Origin: Eubacterium ramulus
GTDB lineage: Bacteria > Bacillota > Clostridia > Lachnospirales > Lachnospiraceae
DNA: 64,000 nt
Reading direction: 5' to 3'
Assembly: GCF_003122485.1 (NCBI RefSeq)
Contig: NZ_JRFU01000009.1
Span: forward strand, 1 to 64,000
Shown: positions 54,222-62,814 of the stretch, one piece after another
Layout of the letters: the number at the start of each line of letters is the position of its first letter
How positions within the stretch are numbered: position 1 is the stretch's first letter
Translations under genes and position numbers: made by a program
The notes under the pieces: model-generated
Told to the model about the DNA's origin: nothing
What the model saw: the letters and a program-made list of their open reading frames with translations, nothing else
Database searches by the model: none

Positions 54222-55097
54222 ATGAGGAGAAAGAAAAAAAGTAAATTTCCAGCAAAATATGTGCTGCTTATTATGACTTTACTCTGCGCTGTGATCATCG
54301 GATGCAGTTTGAAAGCATCCGAAACCGGTCCGGTATCAACGGCAGCCGGTTCTGTGATCGCTCCGATGCAGAAAGGTGTAAACAAACTGGGAAGCGCGCT
54401 GACGAATGTCAGAAATCATCTGCAGTCCAAGAAAAGTCTGGAGACTGAGAATGAGCAATTGCGCGAACAGCTTGCAGATGCACAGGCAAGTCTGAATCAG
54501 GTTCAGTTAAATCAGGAAGAACTGGACAATCTGAAAAAATTGTATCAGATGGATCAGACCTATGCAGACTATGAGAAAGTTGCGGCAAATGTGATCGGAA
54601 AAGATGCAGGAAACTGGTTTTCTGTATTCCTGATCGACCGTGGAAGCAACGACGGTATTTCCGTTGGAATGAATGTACTGGCAGACGGAGGACTTGCCGG
54701 TATTGTCACACAGGTGGGACCAAATTATGCAAAAGTCCGTTCCATCATTGATGACAACAGCAATGTCAGTGCAAAGAATCTTTCCACTTCCGATCTGTGT
54801 ATTGTAAGTGGAAGTTTAAAATCAATGAACGAATCCAGTCAGATTGATTTTGATGATCTCAGAGACAAAGATGGGCAGGCAAAAGTTGGGGATCAGATTG
54901 TCACATCAAATATCAGTGATATGTTTCTGGAGGGGATTCCGATCGGATACATTACGGATATCCAGACAGATTCCAATAATCTGACCAAGTCCGGACACAT
55001 TGCAACGATCGTGGATTTTGAACATCTCAGCGACGTGTTTGTTATTTTACAGACAAAAGACGTGACAGATACGACAGGTACAACAGAGGGGGAGTAG
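54222..55097 (+). CDS. mreC: rod shape-determining protein MreC
   Basis: MreC is a single-pass scaffold that activates PBP2-RodA. The 291-aa product has a basic N terminus, one membrane helix (about residues 9-27), a coiled coil (about 65-105, LETENEQLREQLADAQASL) and the MreC beta-barrel domain with IGKDAGNWFSVFLIDRGSNDGISVGMNV and GDQIVTSNISDMFLEGIPIGYI. The gene starts 12 bp after mreB. Confidence 0.95.
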   Translation: MRRKKKSKFPAKYVLLIMTLLCAVIIGCSLKASETGPVSTAAGSVIAPMQKGVNKLGSALTNVRNHLQSKKSLETENEQLREQLADAQASLNQVQLNQEELDNLKKLYQMDQTYADYEKVAANVIGKDAGNWFSVFLIDRGSNDGISVGMNVLADGGLAGIVTQVGPNYAKVRSIIDDNSNVSAKNLSTSDLCIVSGSLKSMNESSQIDFDDLRDKDGQAKVGDQIVTSNISDMFLEGIPIGYITDIQTDSNNLTKSGHIATIVDFEHLSDVFVILQTKDVTDTTGTTEGE

Positions 55098-55100
55098 GTT

Positions 55101-55619
55101 ATGAGGAGAAAAATTGTTTTGACAATTACGATCATCGCCTGCTTCCTTTTACAATGTACGGTGTTTAAAGCACTGTCCATTGCTTCAATCTCCCCGAATC
55201 TGCTGATCGTTGTGGTCGCATCATTTGGATTTATGAGAGGAAAAAAGGAAGGACTTTTCGTAGGATTTTTTGCAGGACTGCTGTTAGATATCATGTTTGG
55301 AACTGTGATTGGATTTTATGCGCTGATCTACATGTATATCGGATATCTGAACGGTTTCTTCAAACGGATCTTTTTCCCGGATGAAGTGAAACTGCCCCTT
55401 GCCCTGATCGCATTGAGTGATTTCTTCTGCAATATAATTATTTTCTTTACGTTATTCTGGTTCCGCGGCAGATTTTCCTTTGGCTATTATCTGCTTCACA
55501 CGATCCTGCCGGAACTGGTCTATACGATGGTTGTATCCATCCTGCTTTATTTTATCCTGTTGAAGATAAATGAAAAGCTGGAAGACATTGAACGAAGGAG
55601 TGCAGCAAAATTTGGTTGA
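55101..55619 (+). CDS. mreD: rod shape-determining protein MreD
   Basis: MreD is a small polytopic membrane protein of the elongasome. The 172-aa product has about five hydrophobic segments and the family-typical SPNLLIVVVASFGFMRGKKEGLFVGFFAGLLLDI (read in parts) and LPELVYTMVVSILLYFIL near the end. It starts 3 bp after mreC with GGGGGAG as ribosome site, and overlaps the next gene. Confidence 0.93.
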   Translation: MRRKIVLTITIIACFLLQCTVFKALSIASISPNLLIVVVASFGFMRGKKEGLFVGFFAGLLLDIMFGTVIGFYALIYMYIGYLNGFFKRIFFPDEVKLPLALIALSDFFCNIIIFFTLFWFRGRFSFGYYLLHTILPELVYTMVVSILLYFILLKINEKLEDIERRSAAKFG

Positions 55620-58437
55620 TAAGATAAAAGAATGGATTGTAAAAATTGTAACTTCCAGACTGTTTGTGCTGTGGGTAGTGATACTGGCGCTGTTTGCATT
55701 TGTATTGCAGCATCTGTTTACCATGCAGATCATCAACGGTGCAGCTTATCTGAAGGATTACACATACAGCATTCAGAAAACAATTGAGATAGAGGGAACA
55801 CGCGGTAATATTTATGACCGAAACGGTGTCCTTCTGGCACACAACGAATTATCTTATACCGTAACATTGGAAGATAATGGTACTTATGCAAATAACAAAG
55901 AGCGTGCAAAGCTTTTGAATGAGGAGATCAGTACGCTTATTGAAATGATTGAAAAAAACGGTGACAGCATCGTCAATGATCTGGATCTGTATATGGATCC
56001 GAGCGGGGAACTGTCTTTTAATGTAGACGGCACAGAACTTGACGGTTTCCGCCGTGATGTTTATGGCAGGAAAAAAGTTTCAGACCTGAAATTCAATGCA
56101 AAATTAGGTTATGATGAGTCAACGGCAACACCGGAGCAGATGTACGAGTATCTGGTGAATAAGTTTGCGGTAGATACAGAAACTTACGACCGGTATCGGG
56201 CATATCAGATCATGGTAGTTCGATATGCGATGTATCTGACTTCTTTCCAGAAATATATCCCGACCAACATTGCGGAGGATGTATCAGATGAGACCGTTGC
56301 GATCATCCGGGAACATGCTTCGGATCTGCAGGGTGTAGAAGTGAAGGAAGATACGAAACGTGTGTATGATTATCCGGAATATTTCTCCCATATTCTTGGT
56401 TATACCGGAAAAATTTCTGATTCTGAATACGACGATCTCTCTGCACAGGATGATTCCTACAGCAAGAGTGATATCATTGGTAAAGCGGGAATCGAACAGG
56501 TTATGGAGTTACAGCTTCAGGGAAAGAAAGGTGCCGAGACCGTTTATGTCAACAATCTTGGTAAAGTATTACAGGTAAAAGATTACAAGGATTCTTCTGC
56601 AGGAAATAACGTATATCTGTCTATTGATGCAACGCTGCAGATGGCAGTATATGATCTGTTGGAACAGGAACTTGCGGGTATCCTTAACTCCAAAATCGTA
56701 AATGCGAAAACCAGTGAAAGTTCAGAATTATATATTCCGATTTATAAAGTATACAATGCATTGATCGAAAACAGTGTAATTGACACGTCTGCCATGGCAG
56801 ACGCGGCAGAGGGAACCACACAGGCATCTGTATATCAGACATTTACAAACCGAAAGACAGAGGCGCTGACAGATGTGGCGAATACGCTGCAGTCAGATAC
56901 TGCCTATGAGGATCTTTCCGACGAAATGCAGGAGATGGTGACCTATGTAGTAAAAATGCTGCAGGATAAATCTGTGTTCCTGACTTCTGCCATTGACAGT
57001 TCGGATTCTGTATACAAAGATTGGAAGGACGGCAAGATTTCTGTACAGGAATATCTGCGTCATGCCATTGATTCTTCCTGGATCAATATTACAGAGTTTG
57101 ATCTGAATGAGAAATATGCAGATACGGATGAAGTATATCAGCAGCTGATCTCTTATGTGACGGATAAATTTCAGAATGATAAGGCTTTCGACAAAATTGT
57201 CTATAAATATTTGATCTATAATGATAAGATTTCCGGAAGCCAGTTATGTCTGATTCTGTATGAACAGGGAATTCTGGTACAGGACGATGAGAGCATGGCA
57301 TCTCTGAAAAATGGTTCCACCAGCGCTTATACGTTTCTGAAAAACAAAATTCAGAACATGGAGATCACACCGGCACAATTAGCCTTGGATCCTTGTACCG
57401 GATCCTGTGTGATCATGGATCCGAATACCGGAGAATTGCTGGCGAGTGTAAGTTATCCGGGGTATGATAACAACCGGCTGGCAAATTCTATGGATTCTGC
57501 TTACTATAACGCACTGCTTCAGGATGGTTCTCTGCCGCTGTATAATAATGCGACACAGCAGACCACAGCGCCCGGTTCTACCTTCAAGATGGTTACTGCA
57601 TCTGCCGGTCTGACCGAAGGTGCTATCAGTACCGGAACAGTGATTACAGATACCGGTGTCTTTGACCGACTGGGATTAACTCTGAAATGTTGGGTATATC
57701 CGAGCAACCATGGAAGCATTACAGTTTCACAGGCGATTCGTGATTCATGTAACTATTTCTTTGCAGAGACAGCTTACCGTTTAAGTCTGAATGGAGACAC
57801 GTATAATGAAGATAAAGGATTAAGCGCGATTGCGAAATATGCAACAGAATTTGGTCTTGCGGATAAGACAAATATTGAGATTCCGGAAGGTACACCAAAG
57901 ATTGCAGATGAATTCCCGATTGATGCATCCATCGGACAGAGTAATCACAGCTATACGACTTCACAGCTTGCCCGCTATGTTTCTTCTATTGCAAATGAAG
58001 GTACCGTATATGATCTGACACTGTTAAATAAAGTGACAGATTCTGATGGAAATGTATTACAGACCTATACGCCGGAAGTACACAACCAGATCACAGACCT
58101 TTCTGCATCTACCTGGGAAGTACTGCACAGCGGAATGGAGATGGCAATCGGTGAACACGATCAGTTTAAGGATCTTCAGGTGAAACTGGCAGGTAAAACC
58201 GGTACTGCACAGGAAGATGAGAAACGTCCAAACCATGCGTTGTTTGTCGGCTATGCTCCGGCAGATGCTCCGCAGATTGCGATTGCAACACGTATTGCTT
58301 ATGGATATGGTTCCAGCAATGCATGTGTATTTGTAGATCAGGTTATGAAGTACTATTTCAAACAAAATACGGAAGAAGAACTTCTGAATGGAAAAGCAAC
58401 CAACGTAGGGACATCTTCGAACAGCTTTGGCGATTAG
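55612..58437 (+). CDS. mrdA: penicillin-binding protein 2 (elongasome transpeptidase)
   Basis: Elongasome D,D-transpeptidase working with RodA. The product is about 941 aa, much longer than E. coli PBP2 (633 aa). Order: cytosolic N terminus, membrane helix (LFVLWVVILALFAFVLQHLF), pedestal/dimerisation region (IEGTRGNIYDRNGVLLAHN), an extra region of about 220 residues between the dimerisation part and the catalytic part, then the transpeptidase domain with STFK, SCN and KTGT. TTG 55612 is preceded at 11 nt by AAGGAG and overlaps mreD by 8 nt. ATG 55570 (14 residues more) is possible but has a poor ribosome site. Confidence 0.93.
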   Translation: MVDKIKEWIVKIVTSRLFVLWVVILALFAFVLQHLFTMQIINGAAYLKDYTYSIQKTIEIEGTRGNIYDRNGVLLAHNELSYTVTLEDNGTYANNKERAKLLNEEISTLIEMIEKNGDSIVNDLDLYMDPSGELSFNVDGTELDGFRRDVYGRKKVSDLKFNAKLGYDESTATPEQMYEYLVNKFAVDTETYDRYRAYQIMVVRYAMYLTSFQKYIPTNIAEDVSDETVAIIREHASDLQGVEVKEDTKRVYDYPEYFSHILGYTGKISDSEYDDLSAQDDSYSKSDIIGKAGIEQVMELQLQGKKGAETVYVNNLGKVLQVKDYKDSSAGNNVYLSIDATLQMAVYDLLEQELAGILNSKIVNAKTSESSELYIPIYKVYNALIENSVIDTSAMADAAEGTTQASVYQTFTNRKTEALTDVANTLQSDTAYEDLSDEMQEMVTYVVKMLQDKSVFLTSAIDSSDSVYKDWKDGKISVQEYLRHAIDSSWINITEFDLNEKYADTDEVYQQLISYVTDKFQNDKAFDKIVYKYLIYNDKISGSQLCLILYEQGILVQDDESMASLKNGSTSAYTFLKNKIQNMEITPAQLALDPCTGSCVIMDPNTGELLASVSYPGYDNNRLANSMDSAYYNALLQDGSLPLYNNATQQTTAPGSTFKMVTASAGLTEGAISTGTVITDTGVFDRLGLTLKCWVYPSNHGSITVSQAIRDSCNYFFAETAYRLSLNGDTYNEDKGLSAIAKYATEFGLADKTNIEIPEGTPKIADEFPIDASIGQSNHSYTTSQLARYVSSIANEGTVYDLTLLNKVTDSDGNVLQTYTPEVHNQITDLSASTWEVLHSGMEMAIGEHDQFKDLQVKLAGKTGTAQEDEKRPNHALFVGYAPADAPQIAIATRIAYGYGSSNACVFVDQVMKYYFKQNTEEELLNGKATNVGTSSNSFGD

Positions 58438-58515
58438 AAAATCAAAGGTGAGAGAAGCCGATGAAAAATCACATTACAAAAGATAACAGACAAATAACAG
58501 GAAGGGATCTTTTGT

Positions 58516-59319
58516 ATGTGTGAAATTATTGTTGTTACTTCAGGAAAAGGTGGCGTAGGAAAGACAACAACTACTGCGAATCTTGGCGCAGGGCTTGCGA
58601 TGATGCGAAAAAAGGTGCTGATGATCGATACGGATATCGGACTTCGCAATCTGGATGTTGTGATGGGATTGGAACACCGGATTTTGTATAATCTGGTGGA
58701 TATCGTAGAAGGAAACTGCCGGATCCGTCAGGCAGTGATCCGGGATCGTCAGTTTCCGGGACTGTATCTGATCCCGGCGGCACAGACCAGAGATAAATCA
58801 GCGGTGACGCCGGAGCAGATGATCAAGGTGGTCAATGAATTGCGGGATGACTTTGATTACATTCTGCTGGACAGTCCGGCAGGCATTGAACAGGGATTTC
58901 AGGTGGCGATCGCCGGAGCGGACCGCGCCCTTGTGGTCACGACACCGGAGATTTCCGCTGTTCGGGATGCGGATCGCGTCATTGGATTATTGTTTTCCGC
59001 TGAGATCAATGACATTAAATTAATTGTGAACCGTATCCGCCCGGATATGATCCGGCAGGGACAGATGCTGAATCTGAAGGATATTTCAGATATTTTATGT
59101 GTGGATGTGATCGGTGCAATCTGTGATGATGAGCAGGTCGTGATCTCCACAAATAATGGAACACCACTGACCGGAATTGGTACCGTGGCAGGGGAAGCTT
59201 ATCTGAATATTGTCAGACGACTGCTTGGGGAAGACGTTCCATTGCCAAGATTTGCAGTTCCAAAAACCGGAAAGCGCAGACACCACAGGAAATGGAAACG
59301 AAAATACATAACAGGATAA
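58516..59319 (+). CDS. minD: septum-site ATPase MinD without MinC or MinE
   Basis: MinD is a membrane-bound deviant Walker ATPase that with MinC blocks polar division. The 267-aa product has KGGVGKTT (Lys11, Lys16), IDTDIGLRNLDVVMG, LLDSPAGIE and VVISTNNGTPLTG. The C terminus (after RFAVPKTG) is a strongly basic tail, without the usual hydrophobic-basic amphipathic helix that targets MinD to membranes. Many relatives have minC before and minE after. Here PBP2 ends 78 bp upstream and rodA starts 19 bp downstream, so both are absent at this locus. The gap before minD has a short frame (58461-58523) that could be a relic, without proof. Confidence 0.93.
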   Translation: MCEIIVVTSGKGGVGKTTTTANLGAGLAMMRKKVLMIDTDIGLRNLDVVMGLEHRILYNLVDIVEGNCRIRQAVIRDRQFPGLYLIPAAQTRDKSAVTPEQMIKVVNELRDDFDYILLDSPAGIEQGFQVAIAGADRALVVTTPEISAVRDADRVIGLLFSAEINDIKLIVNRIRPDMIRQGQMLNLKDISDILCVDVIGAICDDEQVVISTNNGTPLTGIGTVAGEAYLNIVRRLLGEDVPLPRFAVPKTGKRRHHRKWKRKYITG

Positions 59320-59338
59320 AATAAATCGGAGGAATTTT

Positions 59339-60475
59339 ATGTTTAAGCAATACAAATTAAAAAACTACAGATTTCGGCTGGTAGCATATGTGGTGCTGCT
59401 GTGCATTATCGGTGTTATGGTGGTGGGCAGTGCGAAACCGTCGGTTCAGAACAAACAGATCATCGGTATTGCCGGTGGTCTGGTAGTCATGGTGATCGTT
59501 TCACTGATTGATTACGGTACGATCCTGAAATTCCGACGTCCCATATATCTGCTGGCAGTTGTATTGCTTGCCGTGATATTTATTCCGGGCGTCGGTGATA
59601 ATACCGGTGGTGCAACCCGATGGATTCAGGTTACTTCCAGTTTTAAGTTTCAGCCGTCCGAGTTTTGCAAAATCCTGCTGATCATCTTTTTTGCAGGATT
59701 TTTTATGAAATATAAGGATCAGTTGAATACCTGGAAGACAATATTGCTCAGTCTGATCCTTGCGGGTATTCCGCTGGCATTGATCGTGAAAGAACCGGAT
59801 CTGTCAACGACCATTGCAACAACAATGATTTTCATTACCCTCTTGTTTGTTGCAGGATTAAGTTATAAAATAGTAGCAGGAGTGCTGGTACTTGGTGTTC
59901 CGGTAGGAATCATAGGCGTGGTACTGATCATGAAACAGGCACTGCCTTTAAAACCATATCAGTACAAACGAATCATGTCCTGGCTGCAGCCGTCGAACCC
60001 GGCATATGCGGACGATTCTTATCAGCAGCAAAATTCGATCATAGCGATTGGATCCGGACAGCTCTGGGGAAAAGGATTGAACAACAGTTCCATCACTTCC
60101 CTGAAAAACGGTGATTTTATCTCTGAGCCGCAGACGGATTTCATCTTTGCGGTTATCGGAGAAGAACTTGGATTTATCGGCTGTCTGATCGTCATTATCT
60201 TATTGCTTTTGATTGTTTTTGAGTGTATACTAATTGCAAAAAATGCGAAGGATCTTGGCGGCAGACTGATCTGTTGTGGTATGGCAGCGCTGATCGGCTT
60301 TCAGAGCTTTATCAATATCTGTGTAACAACAGGATTGATGCCGAATACCGGATTGCCACTTCCTTTTGTCAGTTATGGACTGACGTCGATTATGAGTTTG
60401 TTTATTGGTCTGGGGATGGTACTAAATGTAGGTCTTCAGGCTAGAAAATATCACGGATTGGGGGACATGGACTAA
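59339..60475 (+). CDS. rodA: rod shape-determining SEDS glycosyltransferase RodA
   Basis: RodA polymerises glycan in the elongasome with PBP2. The 378-aa product has about ten membrane helices and the SEDS motifs [65 protein letters not shown] and [14 protein letters not shown]. It is compact, with no extended tail, unlike the SEDS protein at 3755. The GGAGGA site lies 19 bp after minD. The end overlaps the mgsA start by one base. Confidence 0.95.
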   Translation: MFKQYKLKNYRFRLVAYVVLLCIIGVMVVGSAKPSVQNKQIIGIAGGLVVMVIVSLIDYGTILKFRRPIYLLAVVLLAVIFIPGVGDNTGGATRWIQVTSSFKFQPSEFCKILLIIFFAGFFMKYKDQLNTWKTILLSLILAGIPLALIVKEPDLSTTIATTMIFITLLFVAGLSYKIVAGVLVLGVPVGIIGVVLIMKQALPLKPYQYKRIMSWLQPSNPAYADDSYQQQNSIIAIGSGQLWGKGLNNSSITSLKNGDFISEPQTDFIFAVIGEELGFIGCLIVIILLLLIVFECILIAKNAKDLGGRLICCGMAALIGFQSFINICVTTGLMPNTGLPLPFVSYGLTSIMSLFIGLGMVLNVGLQARKYHGLGDMD

Positions 60476-60870
60476 TGAACATAGGGTTGATCGCACACGA
60501 CTCAAAGAAAAAATTAATGCAGAATTTTTGTATTGCATACCGGGGGATTTTGGGAAGAAATTCGCTGTATGCAACCGGAACAACCGGCAGACTGGTAGAG
60601 GAAGCTACCAACCTGTCTGTACACAAATATCTGACCGGACAGCTTGGTGGTTCCCAGCAGCTTGGCGCTGATATCGAAAATAACTACATTGACCTTGTTA
60701 TTTTCTTACGTGATCCACTGACACCAAAATCACACGAACCGGATGTAGACAATATTGTCCGTCTGTGTGATACACATAACATTCCGCTGGCAACAAATCT
60801 GGCTACAGCAGAATTGTTAATCCATTCTTTAGACAGAGGAGATCTTGACTGGCGTGAAATGTACAAATAA
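60475..60870 (+). CDS. mgsA: methylglyoxal synthase with an altered catalytic residue
   Basis: MgsA converts dihydroxyacetone phosphate to methylglyoxal and phosphate. The 131-aa product has AHDSKKK (His8, Asp9), [24 protein letters not shown] (His87, Asp90) and [10 protein letters not shown], as in the E. coli and B. subtilis enzymes. The GGDQQ of those enzymes, where the Asp (E. coli Asp71) is the catalytic base, reads GGSQQ here (Ser60). Either another residue acts or activity is changed. The start overlaps the rodA stop (TAATG), and the end overlaps the carboxypeptidase gene. Confidence 0.95.
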   Translation: MNIGLIAHDSKKKLMQNFCIAYRGILGRNSLYATGTTGRLVEEATNLSVHKYLTGQLGGSQQLGADIENNYIDLVIFLRDPLTPKSHEPDVDNIVRLCDTHNIPLATNLATAELLIHSLDRGDLDWREMYK

Positions 60871-61843
60871 AATAAAAGTAATGATTCCGTTGCTTGGAGT
60901 CTGCCTGTTACTGGGCGGATGCCAGGAGCGAACCGATGTGGCAGATGCGTATGATGTCTATGCCACATCTGATACTTATCAACTGACAGAGAGCAGCACA
61001 GAGAAATCCATTTCCTTGCTGGGACAGGATCTGTGCGTTGGCGGCACAGAAAACACTGCCGCAGCAGATGGCATTGATACGGATTATGCACAGAGTGCAG
61101 CGGTCTTTTCCGTTCAGGATGAAGAAATTACCTATGCACAGAATATTTATCAGAGAATGTATCCTGCCAGCACGACAAAGATCCTGACTGCATACCTTGC
61201 ATTAAAATATGGCAATCTGGATGATGTACTGACGGTTTCTTCCGATGCGGTCAATACACTGATGTCCGGATCCTCCATCTGTGGATTAAAGCCGGGAGAT
61301 CAGCTGACGCTGGATCAGGCTTTGTATGGTCTGATGCTTTGTAGTGGAAATGATGCGGCAAATGTTATTGCAGAATATATTTCCGGAAGTACCGATAAAT
61401 TTGCAGAACTGATGAACAAAGAAGCACAGGCGTTGGGTGCAACACAGTCCCATTTTGTGAATCCGCATGGTTTACCAGATGATAACCACTATACGACTGC
61501 TTATGATTTGTATCTGATTTTTAACGCAGCCATTAAGGATGACCGGTTTGTGAATTATATTTCCACAAAAAAATATACCACCAGCTATACGGATGCATCC
61601 GGAGCGCAGGTGAATCAGGTGTGGGTGAATACCAACGGTTATCTGAAAGGCACTTATGATATGCCGGAAAATGTCACTGTGATCGGTGGTAAGACAGGAA
61701 CGACAGAAGCAGCAGGAAGCTGTTTGGTTCTGTACAGTGAAAGTCAGGATAAGAAGCCATATATTTCTATTGTATTGAAAGGCAATTCCAAAAAGGAGCT
61801 TTATACGCTGATGACGGAACTGCTCACAAATTATTCAAACTAA
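60854..61843 (+). CDS. D-alanyl-D-alanine carboxypeptidase (PBP5/DacF family) lipoprotein
   Basis: Trims pentapeptide stems and controls cross-linking. The 329-aa product has a lipoprotein signal ([15 protein letters not shown], lipobox LGGC), a Ser/Thr-rich spacer and a serine-peptidase domain with STTK (active Ser), SGN and KTGT. I chose GTG 60854 because it starts before the Lys-rich signal end and lies after AGAGGAG, though 12 nt away. A TTG at 60845 and an ATG at 60881 are alternatives. Most DacA/DacF proteins are not lipoproteins but carry a C-terminal amphipathic anchor, and this one has no such extension. It overlaps mgsA by 17 nt. Confidence 0.9.
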   Translation: MKCTNKIKVMIPLLGVCLLLGGCQERTDVADAYDVYATSDTYQLTESSTEKSISLLGQDLCVGGTENTAAADGIDTDYAQSAAVFSVQDEEITYAQNIYQRMYPASTTKILTAYLALKYGNLDDVLTVSSDAVNTLMSGSSICGLKPGDQLTLDQALYGLMLCSGNDAANVIAEYISGSTDKFAELMNKEAQALGATQSHFVNPHGLPDDNHYTTAYDLYLIFNAAIKDDRFVNYISTKKYTTSYTDASGAQVNQVWVNTNGYLKGTYDMPENVTVIGGKTGTTEAAGSCLVLYSESQDKKPYISIVLKGNSKKELYTLMTELLTNYSN

Positions 61844-61869
61844 AGCCACTGAAAATTCAAATTTAACAG

Positions 61870-61898
61870 TTGTATTTTAGGTGTGGATATAATATAAT
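61870..61898 (+). promoter_or_regulatory. candidate promoter of the small P-loop gene
   Basis: TTGTAT (61870-61875), 17 bp, TATAAT (61893-61898), about 92 bp before the gene at 61991. Confidence 0.55.
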
Positions 61899-61990
61899 GA
61901 ATACATAAACAGTTACTTCTTTTTACGATACAAATGACGCATATACCGTGTGTGAAATGGAAGAAGTGACAGAGGTAGGAGGATAAAATT

Positions 61991-62410
61991 ATGGTTGAAA
62001 TTATTGCCGGCAAAAAAGGAAAGGGTAAGACAAAATATTTATTGGACAAGGTAAATGCAGCAGTGGAAGGCGCTTCCGGTAATATCGTATATTTGGATAA
62101 AAGTCAGAAACACATGCATGAGTTATCAAACAAAGTTCGTTTGATCAACGTTGCAGATTATCCAATCAGCAACTGTGATGAGTTCCTTGGATTTATCTGT
62201 GGTATCGTTTCACAGGATTATGATTTACAGGAGATGTATCTTGACAGTTTCCTTACAATTGCAAACCTTGCTGATGATCAGATCGTACATGCAATTGAGA
62301 AGCTTGATGTTATCAGTGAAAAGTTCAATGTAAAATTCGTTTTAAGCGTTTCAAAGGACGAAGCAGATCTGCCTGAGTGTGCAAAAGCCAGACTGATTGT
62401 TTCTTTATAA
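61991..62410 (+). CDS. small P-loop protein of unknown function
   Basis: The 139-aa product begins with a Walker A motif (IIAGKKGKGKTKYL, GxxGxGKT) and a following beta strand (NIVYLDKSQ). Residues 60-110 are helical and acidic (DEFLGFICGIVSQDYDL), and the C-terminal half has FNVKFVLSVSKDEADLP. No Walker B of classical type is clear, and no partner domain is seen. Such proteins are sometimes labelled PilT-like, but nothing here supports pili. GGAGGAT lies before the ATG. It stands alone between a promoter and a strong terminator. Confidence 0.78.
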   Translation: MVEIIAGKKGKGKTKYLLDKVNAAVEGASGNIVYLDKSQKHMHELSNKVRLINVADYPISNCDEFLGFICGIVSQDYDLQEMYLDSFLTIANLADDQIVHAIEKLDVISEKFNVKFVLSVSKDEADLPECAKARLIVSL

Positions 62411-62423
62411 GAATCGATTTATC

Positions 62424-62459
62424 AGGTGTCTTAAGGGGGAATCCTTAAGACACCTTTTT
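62424..62459 (+). terminator. intrinsic terminator after the P-loop gene
   Basis: Perfect 13-bp stem (62424-62436 with 62443-62455, AGGTGTCTTAAGG), 6-nt loop, then five T. It also lies near the end of the minus-strand DUF378 gene. Confidence 0.92.
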
Positions 62460-62497
62460 ACTTGACAGGAAATCGTGGATTTTTTCTGTATTTATTT

Positions 62498-62716
62498 TTA
62501 TGCTTCCTCATCACCGATGGATCGGATACGACCAAAAACGCTGATGAGATAAAGTCCACTGATTCCCACAAGCGCATATATGATGCGTGAAATCCAGCTC
62601 ATGTTGCCAAAAATAAAGGCAATCAGGTCGAATCGGAAAAATCCGATCAGGCCCCAGTTTACAGCACCGACAATGACAAGTGCCAGCAGGACATTATCCA
62701 GACATTTTGTGTTCAT
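62498..62716 (-). CDS. DUF378 small membrane protein
   Basis: The 72-aa product has the DUF378 pattern: LDNVLLALVIVGAVNWGLIGFF (first helix with NWGL), then FDLIAFIFG, and a second hydrophobic helix (RIIYALVGISGLYLISVF), with a short acidic C terminus. Function unknown. The ATG at 62716 follows GGAGGAAG on the minus strand. A start at 62758 would add 14 residues without a site. Confidence 0.85.
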   Translation of the reverse strand: MNTKCLDNVLLALVIVGAVNWGLIGFFRFDLIAFIFGNMSWISRIIYALVGISGLYLISVFGRIRSIGDEEA

Positions 62717-62814
62717 AGCACTTCCTCCTTCTGGAACAAGTATTGCCGGTATGGGCAATTTTTATGCGTGATAACGCATATTTTTTGAAAAATAACGTTG
62801 AAAGGAAGACCGAA

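Noticed and set aside
58461-58523. Relic of minC before minD
   Set aside because: The 20-codon frame beginning MKNHIT is too short and too weakly similar to a MinC start to call a pseudogene. It is noted only under the minD finding.
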